DNA from: Stutzerimonas stutzeri
Lineage (GTDB): Bacteria; Pseudomonadota; Gammaproteobacteria; Pseudomonadales; Pseudomonadaceae
Direction: 5' to 3'
Length of the DNA stretch: 64,000 nt
Assembly (NCBI RefSeq): GCF_000219605.1
Contig: NC_015740.1
Span: 3,596,001 to 3,660,000, forward strand
Every line of letters begins with the position of its first letter. Positions within the stretch are counted from its first letter, which is position 1. Shown here piece by piece: positions 56,484-64,000 of this stretch. A model generated the notes under the pieces. That model was given only the letters and a program-made list of their open reading frames with translations, did no database searches and had not been told where the DNA came from. Position numbers and translations under genes: made by a program.

Positions 56484-56558
56484 CCTGATGTGTTCCTTGT
56501 GACTAGGCATCCATTGCCAGAGGTTGTACCCAAACCTTGTTGATTTGTCTGCGGGTAA

Positions 56559-56846
56559 TTAACAGTCGTGATGTCTCTGCCTCGCCTGCTCTTGGGCAAA
56601 CTCAAGCTTTCGCTGTAGTTGCTCGACATGTGCTTTTTCCGCCCGCAGGCCGGCAGTCAGCTCGCGTATTTCATCCTCTTGCTGATAAACCCGCATCAGC
56701 GACTGCTTCAACTGGGCCTGTACGTTTTGCAAGCTAGCGAACGCTTCACGTCGCTTAAGGACCTGCCAATACAGGGCAATTCCAGCTCCTTGCACAAGCA
56801 GCATGCAAATACCCATAACGAGCCACGACACCCCAAGTCCAAACAC
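56559..56846 (-). CDS. Small membrane-anchored coiled-coil protein
   Basis: I prefer GTG 56846, preceded by AAAGGGAG, giving 95 aa. A longer frame from ATG 56927 has no ribosome site. Residues 2-28 form one hydrophobic segment (GVSWLVMGICMLLVQGAGIALYW), followed by a basic turn (KRREAF) and a coiled coil (about 40-90). Likely an inner-membrane protein with a cytoplasmic helix. Function unknown. Divergent from the WYL gene. Confidence 0.6.
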   Translation of the reverse strand: MFGLGVSWLVMGICMLLVQGAGIALYWQVLKRREAFASLQNVQAQLKQSLMRVYQQEDEIRELTAGLRAEKAHVEQLQRKLEFAQEQARQRHHDC

Positions 56847-56935
56847 GCTTTGCTCTCCCTTTACCAGCCCGCCCTGTTGCAGCGGCTTGAACGACAGCAT
56901 CAAGATATGTAGCCTTAAGCGACACATCTAGAGTG

Positions 56936-56953
56936 TTTACCTGTACAGGTAAA
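56936..56953. promoter_or_regulatory. Perfect 18-bp palindrome upstream of the WYL gene
   Basis: TTTACCTGTACAGGTAAA lies 23 nt before the WYL ATG and 89 bp upstream of the divergent membrane gene. It is the expected kind of operator for a dimeric WYL/BrxR/CapW-type autoregulator. Confidence 0.7.
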
Positions 56954-56976
56954 GTTTTCGAGCAGATGGAGAGGCT

Positions 56977-57672
56977 ATGAAGCGTAAGCAGGAAATCACG
57001 TCGGTTCGCTGGGATCTGGCACTGCGCTACCGTTTGATCGAGACGGTGGCCTGGTGGGAGGGGCGTCTGACTACAGGTCATCTGATGCAGAGCTTCGGCA
57101 TCAGCCGGCAACAGGCGTCGAAGGACATCAACTCGTACATTTCCGAGTACGCGCCGCAGAACCTGGAATATGACAAGCATTTGAAGGGGTATGTACCGAG
57201 CTGCCACTTCAAGCCACTGTTTATTGGTGACAGTGCCAGCGCCTACCTACACCTGCTCAACCAAAATCATGACCGCGCCCCTCACATCGAAGGGCTGGCA
57301 TTGGCCTATGCGCATACCGAAGTGCTGCAGGTGCCGGATCGCACGGTTCGCCCGGATCTGCTGCGCCCTCTTCTGCGCGCCTGCCGCGAAGGGCTGCGCC
57401 TGGAATGTGAGTATGTTTCGTTCACCACGCCTGACGCTGAAACGCGTCTGATCGCCCCGCACACGCTGATCTACACCGGCATGCGCTGGCATGTGCGCGC
57501 CTATTGCGAGAAGAACCGGGATTACCGCGACTTTGTGTTAAGCCGCTTTCGTGGTGTGCCGGAGTTGATGGACGACAAAACCGAAAATACCCGCGAGCAA
57601 GACCCGGGTTGGACTACCCAGGTGCAGGTCATCATTGAACCCGACTCCCGCCTGAAGCCTGAGCAGCAAGCC
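56977..57672 (+). pseudogene. WYL-domain transcriptional regulator, 5' part, interrupted by IS21
   Basis: 232 codons from ATG 56977 (MKRKQEITSVRWDLALR). An N-terminal winged helix (TTGHLMQSFGISRQQASKDI) is followed by a WYL domain (LIAPHTLIYTGMRWHVRAYC, RDYRDFVLSRF). The frame runs into IS21 at 57673. Removing the IS and one GCAAGCC duplication restores a 291-aa frame into 60300-60479. BrxR and CapW regulators of BREX and CBASS share this architecture. The split gene is probably non-functional. Confidence 0.9.
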
Positions 57673-57800
57673 TGCGGATTCCACACCATCCGGCCACCCA
57701 GTCCACGCTCATCTGGCCAGGCATTCCACGGCCATCTGGCCACCTGTTCCACGGCCATCCGGCCGGGCAGTCGGAGCGCAGCGACGCAGGGGTTGCATTG

Positions 57801-58556
57801 TTAGTCTGAGGTGCCCGGTGTCGTCAATTTCTTCGTCTGTTTGCGCATCGATTCGCCCTTGAGGTTGATCCGATAAGCGTTGTGCACCAGGCGGTCGAGG
57901 ATGGCATCGGCCAGGGTCGGATCGCCGATCAGTTCGTGCCAGTTGTCCACGGGCATTTGGCTGGTCACGAGGGTCGAGCGCTGGCCGTAGCGGTCGTCCA
58001 GTAGCTCCAGCATGTCACGGCGCTGTTCAACGGTGAACGGGGCCAGACCCCAGTCATCAAGGATCAGCAGGTCGGTCTTGGCATAGCCGCTCATCAGCTT
58101 GGCGAAGCGCCCGTCGCCGTGGGCTAGGCCCAACTCTTCCAGCAGGCGTGGCAAGCGCAGGTAACGCACGCTGTAACCCTCTCGGCAGGCCTGGTGGGCC
58201 AGGGCGCAGGCCAGCCAGGTTTTACCCACGCCGGTGGGGCCGCCGATGATCAGGTTGAGGCCGTCGCGTAGCCACTGGCCGCCGCTCAGTTGCAGGATCA
58301 GCGCCTTATCCAGCCCGCGCGGGCTGCGGTAGTCGATGTCTTCGAGGCAGGCGTTGTGCTTGAGCCGGGCCTGGCGCAGGCGGCTGCTGAGGCGCTTGTC
58401 GTCGCGTTCGGTCAGTTCGCGGTCGACCAACAGGCCGAGGCGTTCCTCGAAGCTCAGGCTGTTGATGTCGGGGGTTTTCAGTTGCTCGGCGAGTGCCTTG
58501 AGCATGCCGGTCAGGCGCAGGGTCTGGAGCTTGTCCAGGGTCGGATGGGGCAGCAT
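57801..58556 (-). CDS. istB: IS21-family helper ATPase IstB, copy 2
   Basis: The 251-aa translation is the same as the copy at 38259-39014, including Walker A GGPTGVGKTWLACAL. Identity in all frames compared indicates very recent transposition. Confidence 0.95.
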   Translation of the reverse strand: MLPHPTLDKLQTLRLTGMLKALAEQLKTPDINSLSFEERLGLLVDRELTERDDKRLSSRLRQARLKHNACLEDIDYRSPRGLDKALILQLSGGQWLRDGLNLIIGGPTGVGKTWLACALAHQACREGYSVRYLRLPRLLEELGLAHGDGRFAKLMSGYAKTDLLILDDWGLAPFTVEQRRDMLELLDDRYGQRSTLVTSQMPVDNWHELIGDPTLADAILDRLVHNAYRINLKGESMRKQTKKLTTPGTSD

Positions 58557-58573
58557 GGTGGGATTCCTTGGGG

Positions 58574-60103
58574 TCAGTGGTAGTAGGCGGGGCCGCGCAG
58601 GTTGGCGTGGTCGTCCGGCAGCAGGGGCAGGTTGGCTTGAGCCAACGGCAGGTTTTCCAGCCCCTGGCGCAGGATCGATTCGAGGCTCTTGTAGCTGCAC
58701 GCGCCGAGGCTGAGGGCGCGACGGCAGGCCAACTCCAAGCGCACTTCGCCATGGGTCTTGCCCAGGCGCAGGATGCCCAGGCAGGCCCGGTAGCCCTGCT
58801 GCGGATGGATGCGCCGTTCGAGGATGTGCCGGATCACGCCGGCCGTGTTCGGCCCGGTCTGCTCGGCCCAGCGGATCAGCCGCTGCGGCGTCCACTCGGC
58901 ATGCTCGCGATGGCTCTTGGGCATGTGCTCGGCCTGCGTGCTGTGCCTGCCCTTGTGCATTGAGCGAAGGTGACTGGCCACCCGCTGATTGGCGTGGAAG
59001 CACTCCACCGTGCGCGCTGTCAGGCGTACTTCCAGTTGTTTCTTCACCAGTTGGTACGGCACCGAGTAGTAGTGCCCATCGACCTCGACGTGGTAGTCGA
59101 TGTGCACCCGCGCCTTCTTCCACTCGGCGTAGACGTAGGGTTGCTCCGGCAGGGGGCGCAGCGCCGGACGATCCAGAGCTTCGAAGGCCGACTGCCGGGA
59201 GCCCGGCAGCTTGCGAAACGGTCGTCGGTTGAGCCGCTCCAGCAATAAGGCGATGGCGCTGTTGAGTTCATCCAGGGAGAAGAACTGCCGATTCCTCAGC
59301 GCGGCGAGGATCCAGCGCTCGACCACCTGCACGCCGACCTCGGCCTTGGCCTTGTCGCGCGGTTTACGCGCCCGCGCCGGCACCACCGCCACGCCATAGT
59401 GCTCGGCCAGATCGCGGTAGCTCGGGTTGATGTCCGGCTCGTAGCGATGGCTCTTACTCACCGCGCTGCGCAGGTTGTCCGGCACCACGATCTCCGGCAC
59501 GCCGCCGAGGAAGGCAAAGCAGCGGGTATGCGAGCCCAGCCAGTCCGGCAGCTGCTGCGACCAGGTGGCTTCGGCGAAGGTGTAGCTGGACGCACCGAGC
59601 ACCGCGACGAACACCTGCGCCTGGCGGATCTCGCCGCTGTGGCGGTCGATCACCGGCACCGTCTGCCCGGCGTAGTCGACGAACAACTTCTCGCCGACGC
59701 GGTGCTCCTGGCGCATCACCACGTCCAGCTTGCCCTGCCAGGCCCGGTAGTGCTCGCAGAACCAGCTGTACTGAAAGCCTTTCGGCTGGCTCAGGCGATA
59801 CTCCTGCCAGAGCAGCGCCAAGGTCACGCCCGGCCGGCGTAGCTCGGCATGCACCCAAGACCAATCAGGCAGTGGCCGCTGCTCGCTGGGCACTGCCGGC
59901 GCCGGTGGGAACAGCTGCTGTTCCAGCTCGGAATCGGACAACGAACAGGGCCAACTGAGGCCGCTGGCGGCAAAGCGGTTGAGGTAATCGCCGACGGTGA
60001 CACGACCGATCTGCACGCTGACCGCAATCTGGCGAGCCGATAGCCCGACCTCGAACTTGAGACGAAGTACTTCGCGAATCTTACGCATGGATAAACGCTC
60101 CAC
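58574..60103 (-). CDS. istA: IS21-family transposase IstA, copy 2
   Basis: The 509-aa translation is the same as the copy at 36712-38241, from GTG 60103. Intact, so the element is probably still mobile. Confidence 0.94.
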   Translation of the reverse strand: MERLSMRKIREVLRLKFEVGLSARQIAVSVQIGRVTVGDYLNRFAASGLSWPCSLSDSELEQQLFPPAPAVPSEQRPLPDWSWVHAELRRPGVTLALLWQEYRLSQPKGFQYSWFCEHYRAWQGKLDVVMRQEHRVGEKLFVDYAGQTVPVIDRHSGEIRQAQVFVAVLGASSYTFAEATWSQQLPDWLGSHTRCFAFLGGVPEIVVPDNLRSAVSKSHRYEPDINPSYRDLAEHYGVAVVPARARKPRDKAKAEVGVQVVERWILAALRNRQFFSLDELNSAIALLLERLNRRPFRKLPGSRQSAFEALDRPALRPLPEQPYVYAEWKKARVHIDYHVEVDGHYYSVPYQLVKKQLEVRLTARTVECFHANQRVASHLRSMHKGRHSTQAEHMPKSHREHAEWTPQRLIRWAEQTGPNTAGVIRHILERRIHPQQGYRACLGILRLGKTHGEVRLELACRRALSLGACSYKSLESILRQGLENLPLAQANLPLLPDDHANLRGPAYYH

Positions 60104-60299
60104 GACGACCTCTCTGCTTCGAAAAAGAGGTCGATGGTAGTGAAGAAATCCTGCGTAGCTGCCTACCCGGTTGGGTGGCCGGATGGCCGTGGAATCAGTG
60201 GTCGGATACGCGTGGAATGGGTGGCCGGATCACCGTGGAATCGGTGGTCAGATGCTCATGGAATGGGTGGCCAGATGACCGTGGAATCCGCAGCAAGCC

Positions 60300-60479
60300 A
60301 TCATCGAAACCGACTACGGTATGCAGGATGGCCGACTGGTGATCGAAACACGCGGCGCATTGGTGCAGTACGTATTGCAGCGCTATCAGATCGATCCAAC
60401 CAAGGTGCATGCCAAAGCGACGGCGCAGCAGATTGTGGTGATCAATCTGGATGAGCTGCAGAAATGGTTGTATTTGTAG
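60300..60479 (+). pseudogene. WYL-domain regulator, 3' part after IS21
   Basis: Fifty-nine codons plus stop (IIETDYGMQDGRLVIETRG ... LDELQKWLYL) continue the 56977-57672 frame once IS and duplication are removed. They form the C-terminal WCX-like extension of WYL regulators. Confidence 0.88.
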
Positions 60480-60536
60480 ACCGCGTTATTCCGAGCTGGC
60501 TATCGGCTCCAGCATCCAACTACAGGCGAGATCCCA

Positions 60537-60836
60537 ATGCTCTACGAAAACGCCCGTATGGAAACCTGTAGAACAACAGATGCCACCTTGGACCAGCCCT
60601 GAAAGGTACAAATCGAGGCGGGGTTTATCACTGTCGAATTCCCTCAGAGTGACGAAACCTCGTCATACCGAGGGCAAGAACAGACACCGGACCACTTCTT
60701 GCTAACTGCTGATGGCTTCGATGGCAAGGCCACTCTCCATATGTTCGAGGGCTCAAATATTCTTGAAGGTGGCTGGGTTGAGGAAGGGGTAAGGGGCATG
60801 TGGGTATTCGTCTCAACGGAGAATAATTGTCCATAA
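60537..60836 (+). pseudogene. Small ORF broken by one in-frame TGA
   Basis: ATG 60537, with AGGCGAG upstream, reads MLYENARMETCRTTDATLDQP to TGA at 60600-60602. The same frame then continues 77 codons (KVQIEAGFITVEFPQSDE ... GMWVFVSTENNCP) to TAA 60834-60836. The second part looks protein-like and has no good start of its own. A CGA/TGG-to-TGA mutation is the simplest reading. No family recognised. Confidence 0.5.
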
Positions 60837-60846
60837 CAAACACGCC

Positions 60847-60865
60847 AGCGACCCATTGTGTCGCA
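60847..60865. promoter_or_regulatory. Operator-like AGCGAC-N7-GTCGCA
   Basis: A 19-bp palindrome ending 44 nt before the ATG of the 131-aa gene. It matches the site at 61996-62014 in sequence and placement. Confidence 0.65.
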
Positions 60866-60909
60866 AGCGTGATTCACGATTGGTGCTGTCTGTATTTAGA
60901 GGAAGCACC

Positions 60910-61305
60910 ATGGACCGCCTCATCAAGGAAAACCTCGAATCTCTTCTGCAGGAAACCTCAAATACCAAGCGTCTGGGTCGTCGAATTATCAGCCTGGCCG
61001 GTTTTCTCAGCCCTTCTGAACCACCCGAGCATCTACAGGAGCAACTGGGCAATCTGTCGCGCCTGCTGATCCAGCAAGATGCCTTCGATGCCCTGCTTGA
61101 GCCTGTCACGCTCATGTCCAGGGCAGGACTCACTGATACCCTAGATGCCCACGCCATGCGCGCGATGCTCGCCAGCCTGGAGGAGGCCCGCAAACAGATT
61201 GCGGCACTGGAGGACATTAACTACGCCCAACTGATCAGCTGGCTGGTCAACTTGGCGGTTAGCCGAAAGATCATTCGCCTGAAAGTTGCTGAGCGAGGGG
61301 AATGA
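60910..61305 (+). CDS. Hypothetical protein (131 aa), first gene of AAA+ module
   Basis: From ATG 60910, with GAGGAAGC upstream. The sequence is rich in Leu/Glu/Arg and predicted mostly helical (MDRLIKENLESLLQETS; LEEARKQIAALEDINYAQLI). There is no signal peptide or membrane segment. It overlaps nothing and ends 1 nt before the next ATG, so the two are co-translated. Not recognised; a structural or adaptor role is only a guess. Confidence 0.75.
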   Translation: MDRLIKENLESLLQETSNTKRLGRRIISLAGFLSPSEPPEHLQEQLGNLSRLLIQQDAFDALLEPVTLMSRAGLTDTLDAHAMRAMLASLEEARKQIAALEDINYAQLISWLVNLAVSRKIIRLKVAERGE

Positions 61306-61306
61306 T

Positions 61307-61957
61307 ATGTCGCCACCTGAAATCAAGCATTCGATGTACTGGCCACGTTTAAGTGTTATGGACTTTGTGACCCTTAAAGAGTCCATGCAGACCAGCTTCT
61401 CTGCGGAGTACCCGGTGTCCGCCCTAGGGTTGAGCGATCTGAATTTTGTCATCAATGCGCCGCTCGATTACCGCCCGCCCGCAAATGGCGCGCTCGCTAC
61501 GCTTTACTTCGACCAGACCGATCGCGCTCGCGTCTTGCCGGAGAATACGTATCAGGTCAGATGCCCACACACCCTGAATGCGTGTGAATTCATCAGCTGG
61601 TCCGAGCAAGCCATCGATATGATTCGCTTGGCGCTGATGCACAACGGGGTTGTGGGCATAGATTTGATGGACCTAGTCAATAGCCTACGAAACAGTGCCA
61701 GTCGGAAGTTGGTGATACACATCATCACCTATGACGATCCCCTAGAAGTGCCATGGAAAGCGCTCCAGCAGTGCCGTTTCAAGACCCTTTTTGCCTCTCT
61801 GTTTGCAGGTCCGGATTTATCGTTGCGGAGTTACTCTGCCCTTGGCTGCGCCCTGGAAGAACTCAATCCGAACGTTGATGATTTGAAGCTGGCTGCAACC
61901 GCCAGCCACAAAAACGCCCTACCTGTGCTGATGCTCTTAGGAGAGCTTGAAATTTGA
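61307..61957 (+). CDS. Hypothetical protein (216 aa), second gene of AAA+ module
   Basis: From ATG 61307, with GAGGGGAA upstream. Mixed alpha/beta composition without known motifs (NFVINAPLDYRPPANGALATLYF; LVIHIITYDDPLEVPWKAL; SALGCALEELNPNVDDLK). No signal peptide. It lies 1 nt after the 131-aa gene and 99 nt before the AAA+ gene. Not recognised. Confidence 0.75.
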   Translation: MSPPEIKHSMYWPRLSVMDFVTLKESMQTSFSAEYPVSALGLSDLNFVINAPLDYRPPANGALATLYFDQTDRARVLPENTYQVRCPHTLNACEFISWSEQAIDMIRLALMHNGVVGIDLMDLVNSLRNSASRKLVIHIITYDDPLEVPWKALQQCRFKTLFASLFAGPDLSLRSYSALGCALEELNPNVDDLKLAATASHKNALPVLMLLGELEI

Positions 61958-61995
61958 GGCCTTATCGCGCTGGGTAAAAAGCTACCAAGTCAACA

Positions 61996-62014
61996 TGCGA
62001 CACATTACGTCGCA
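61996..62014. promoter_or_regulatory. Operator-like TGCGAC-N7-GTCGCA
   Basis: A perfect 19-bp interrupted palindrome ending 42 nt before the AAA+ ATG. The half-site is the same heptamer as in the 39247-39562 array. Confidence 0.7.
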
Positions 62015-62056
62015 ATGACCCATCACAATACCTCCATAGTCACAGGAGGACTCGCC

Positions 62057-64000
62057 ATGCCAAAGCCTACTCGCAAATCCGGCCCCCACAGTCACGATAC
62101 ATGCCCGCTGGCTATAGCGTGGATGTTCAAGTTGATGCTCGACTGTTCTGGCCATCGTGGCTTTATCAACCACTGCTGCTTCAGTGATGATGATGTCGCC
62201 CGTGAGCTGGGGGTCTACTGGCTGATTGAAGATGACGACAGTGAAGAGGAAGACGCGGTGCCGGTACCGGTCTTTCTCACCCATAGATCCGGGCCCTCGA
62301 AAAAAGCTCGCAAACCTAGCTTCCACGAACGCACGCTGGCCGCGCTGCGTGCGGAGCGCAAGCTTTTCGACAAAGCCTTCCCTAACCCCTCACTGCCAGA
62401 CAACCTCCAGGCAAATCTGGAGAATCTCGCGCTGCTAATTGGTCTGGATGAAATTGAGCAGAAGCTGATCGGCTTCTGCTCATTGATGAATACTGACACT
62501 CTGCTGGACGACTGTTGCAACCAGCTCGGCTACATCGGCTTTAACCGCCTAACGAGGGTGCTGAGCATCCTGCTGGACGTCCCGCAGAATGACTTGCGCG
62601 TACGGCTGTCGGGAGAGGGGCGCCTGGTGCAGTCGGGCTTGATTGAAACCAACCTGCGCAGCAGTGCGCGAAATCACGTGTCTGATTTGTTGGGCTTCAA
62701 CAACAAAGACCTACTGTTTTCAGTGCGTCACCATCAGGGCAGTGCCATCGGACTCTTTCAGAGCGCCTTTCGTCCGACCCCTGATAGCTTGTTGTGTGCC
62801 GATGACTTTACCCACCTCAGTGTACCCCTGAATATCGCCCGCCCCTATCTGCAACAGGTACTGGAGGAAAAGAAGCTGGGGGTGAACATTCTGATCTATG
62901 GCCCGCCCGGCACAGGCAAAAGTCAGCTCACCCGCATGCTGGCAAACGAACTATGCGCCGAGCTCTATGAGATTGCCTGCACGGATAACAATGGCGATCC
63001 GATTGATCGCCGCGGACGGCTGTGCGCCCTTCGCTCAGCGATGTCCGTACTCGGCCAGCAAAAGACGCTGCTGGTGCTGGATGAGATTGAAGATCTGTTT
63101 AGTGGCAGCAGCGAGCTGGCCATGCTGGCCGGCCAGGAGCGGCAGAAGGGCTGGATCAATCGCATGCTGGAGGAGAACCCCATCCCCTGCTTTTGGCTCA
63201 CCAATAACATTCATGCGCTGGACAATGCCTATATTCGGCGCTTCGACCTTGTTCTCAGGCTGGAAAACCCACCGCGGCGGCAGCGTGAGAACATCATTCG
63301 CAGCGCCAGCCACAATCAGCTCAGCCAGCCCTTGATCGACAAGCTGGCGGACCACGAGCAGTTGATGCCAGCCATCATCACACGGGCGATGAGCGTGGCG
63401 AGTATTCAGGATCAGACAAACGCGGCCAACCTGGACACCACTGTTGAGTTCCTGGTCAATGCCACGCTGCAAGCCCAAGGCTTTCCGCGTCTCGGCCAGG
63501 GCCGCATGCATGCCTTGCCTACGTTTTACAGCCCTGAACTGGCCAATACCGATATGCCACTCGATCAGCTCTTAGGTGGGCTGCGTGATCATGGCGAAGC
63601 GCGCCTATGCTTTTACGGCCCTCCCGGTACCGGCAAGACCGCGTTTGGGCATTGGCTGGCGCAGCAACTCGGCAAGCCACTGTTGACCCGCCGCGCATCC
63701 GACCTGATTTCACCTTATGTGGGAATGACCGAGCAAAACTTCGCCCGAGCATTTGAGCAGGCCAACGACGATGATGCGATCCTGCTGCTCGATGAGGTGG
63801 ATAGCTTTCTGCAGGACCGGCGCAACGCTCGGCATAGCTGGGAGATCAGTGCGGTAAACGAAATGCTGACACAGATGGAAAGCTACCGCGGCCTATTCAT
63901 CGCCTCCACCAACCTGATGGACAACCTCGACGAAGCAGCACTGCGACGCTTCGACTTAAAGATTAGTTTTGGCTACCTCACTGCCGAGCAAATCACTCAA
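62057..64000 (+). CDS. Tandem AAA+ ATPase (partial, runs off the window)
   Basis: At least 648 codons from ATG 62057 (MPKPTRKSGPHSHDT), with AGGAGGA upstream. About 280 residues of unassigned N-terminal region precede AAA module 1 (Walker A YGPPGTGKSQ, G282; Walker B LLVLDEIEDLF). AAA module 2 follows (Walker [12 protein letters not shown]521; Walker B ILLLDEVDSFL; arginine-finger-like ALRRFDLKI). Both sites look intact. This suggests a hexameric remodelling motor. It is the main enzyme-like gene of the downstream module; no specific defence family recognised. Confidence 0.88.
   Translation, partial: MPKPTRKSGPHSHDTCPLAIAWMFKLMLDCSGHRGFINHCCFSDDDVARELGVYWLIEDDDSEEEDAVPVPVFLTHRSGPSKKARKPSFHERTLAALRAERKLFDKAFPNPSLPDNLQANLENLALLIGLDEIEQKLIGFCSLMNTDTLLDDCCNQLGYIGFNRLTRVLSILLDVPQNDLRVRLSGEGRLVQSGLIETNLRSSARNHVSDLLGFNNKDLLFSVRHHQGSAIGLFQSAFRPTPDSLLCADDFTHLSVPLNIARPYLQQVLEEKKLGVNILIYGPPGTGKSQLTRMLANELCAELYEIACTDNNGDPIDRRGRLCALRSAMSVLGQQKTLLVLDEIEDLFSGSSELAMLAGQERQKGWINRMLEENPIPCFWLTNNIHALDNAYIRRFDLVLRLENPPRRQRENIIRSASHNQLSQPLIDKLADHEQLMPAIITRAMSVASIQDQTNAANLDTTVEFLVNATLQAQGFPRLGQGRMHALPTFYSPELANTDMPLDQLLGGLRDHGEARLCFYGPPGTGKTAFGHWLAQQLGKPLLTRRASDLISPYVGMTEQNFARAFEQANDDDAILLLDEVDSFLQDRRNARHSWEISAVNEMLTQMESYRGLFIASTNLMDNLDEAALRRFDLKISFGYLTAEQITQ

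Larger units (their letters stand above)
57673..60292 (-). mobile_element. IS21-family insertion sequence, copy 2 (inverted)
   Basis: A 2620-bp copy of the 36523-39142 element, in opposite orientation, with the same TGCGGATTCCAC ends. The flanks carry a 7-bp target duplication GCAAGCC (57666-57672 and 60293-60299), verified because its removal restores the interrupted WYL reading frame. Confidence 0.96.

Noticed and set aside
36523..60292. Composite IS21 transposon carrying the restriction cluster
   Set aside because: Each IS copy has its own target duplication, so they inserted independently.
60600..60602. Selenocysteine codon at the in-frame TGA
   Set aside because: No SECIS-like hairpin was evident directly after it and no selenoprotein family is recognised; a nonsense mutation is simpler.

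Overview
The window reads as chromosome of a Pseudomonas-group gammaproteobacterium, most like the P. stutzeri (Stutzerimonas) branch. The evidence is conserved gene order: nusA-rimP-tRNA-secG-tpiA-glmM-folP-ftsH, greA-carB-carA-dapB-dnaJ-dnaK-grpE, recN/fur/bamE/rnfH/ratA/smpB, then a lactate locus. The tmRNA tag has the pseudomonad ANDDNY...ALAA form.

1-31.9 kb is core genome. Genes cover translation and transcription (nusA, rimP, tRNA-fMet, tRNA-Leu, yhbY, greA), export (secG), central metabolism and precursors (tpiA, glmM, folP, carAB, dapB), proteostasis (ftsH, grpE-dnaK-dnaJ with a sigma-32-like promoter), DNA repair (recN), iron control (fur), outer-membrane assembly (bamE) and trans-translation (smpB, ssrA). 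22.5-31.4 kb is an LldR-controlled lactate module: permease lldP, the three-subunit LldEFG (LutABC) enzyme and a large FAD/Fe-S D-lactate dehydrogenase. rlmE is not in its usual place beside ftsH.

At 32.4 kb a genomic island begins directly after ssrA, with two tandem tyrosine recombinases. It carries (i) a structured non-coding zone with three repeat families (36.47-36.51 and 39.2-40.2 kb); (ii) a co-directional minus-strand cluster hsdM-hsdS-mcrB-mcrC-DUF4011 helicase/nuclease-hsdR (54.7 down to 40.3 kb), which nests McrBC type IV restriction and a giant helicase inside a type I system; (iii) minus-strand genes for a JAB/MPN protein, an M15-peptidase-like protein and a small membrane coiled-coil protein, divergent from a WYL-domain regulator; (iv) a plus-strand module of two unknown proteins and a tandem AAA+ ATPase that runs off the window. 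Two 2620-bp IS21-family copies in opposite orientation, each with its own target duplication, interrupt the island. One splits the repeat array and the other splits the WYL gene.

The strongest undescribed signals are an array of heptamers (TGCGACA / TGTCGCA) alternating in orientation at an almost exact 16-bp step, and related TGCGAC-N7-GTCGCA palindromes lying 42-44 nt before two start codons of the AAA+ module. The AAA+ module, its inactivated WYL regulator and the JAB/M15-like neighbours are the best candidate for a new defence-type system. Coordinates were read by eye from the sequence; no similarity search or folding was run.
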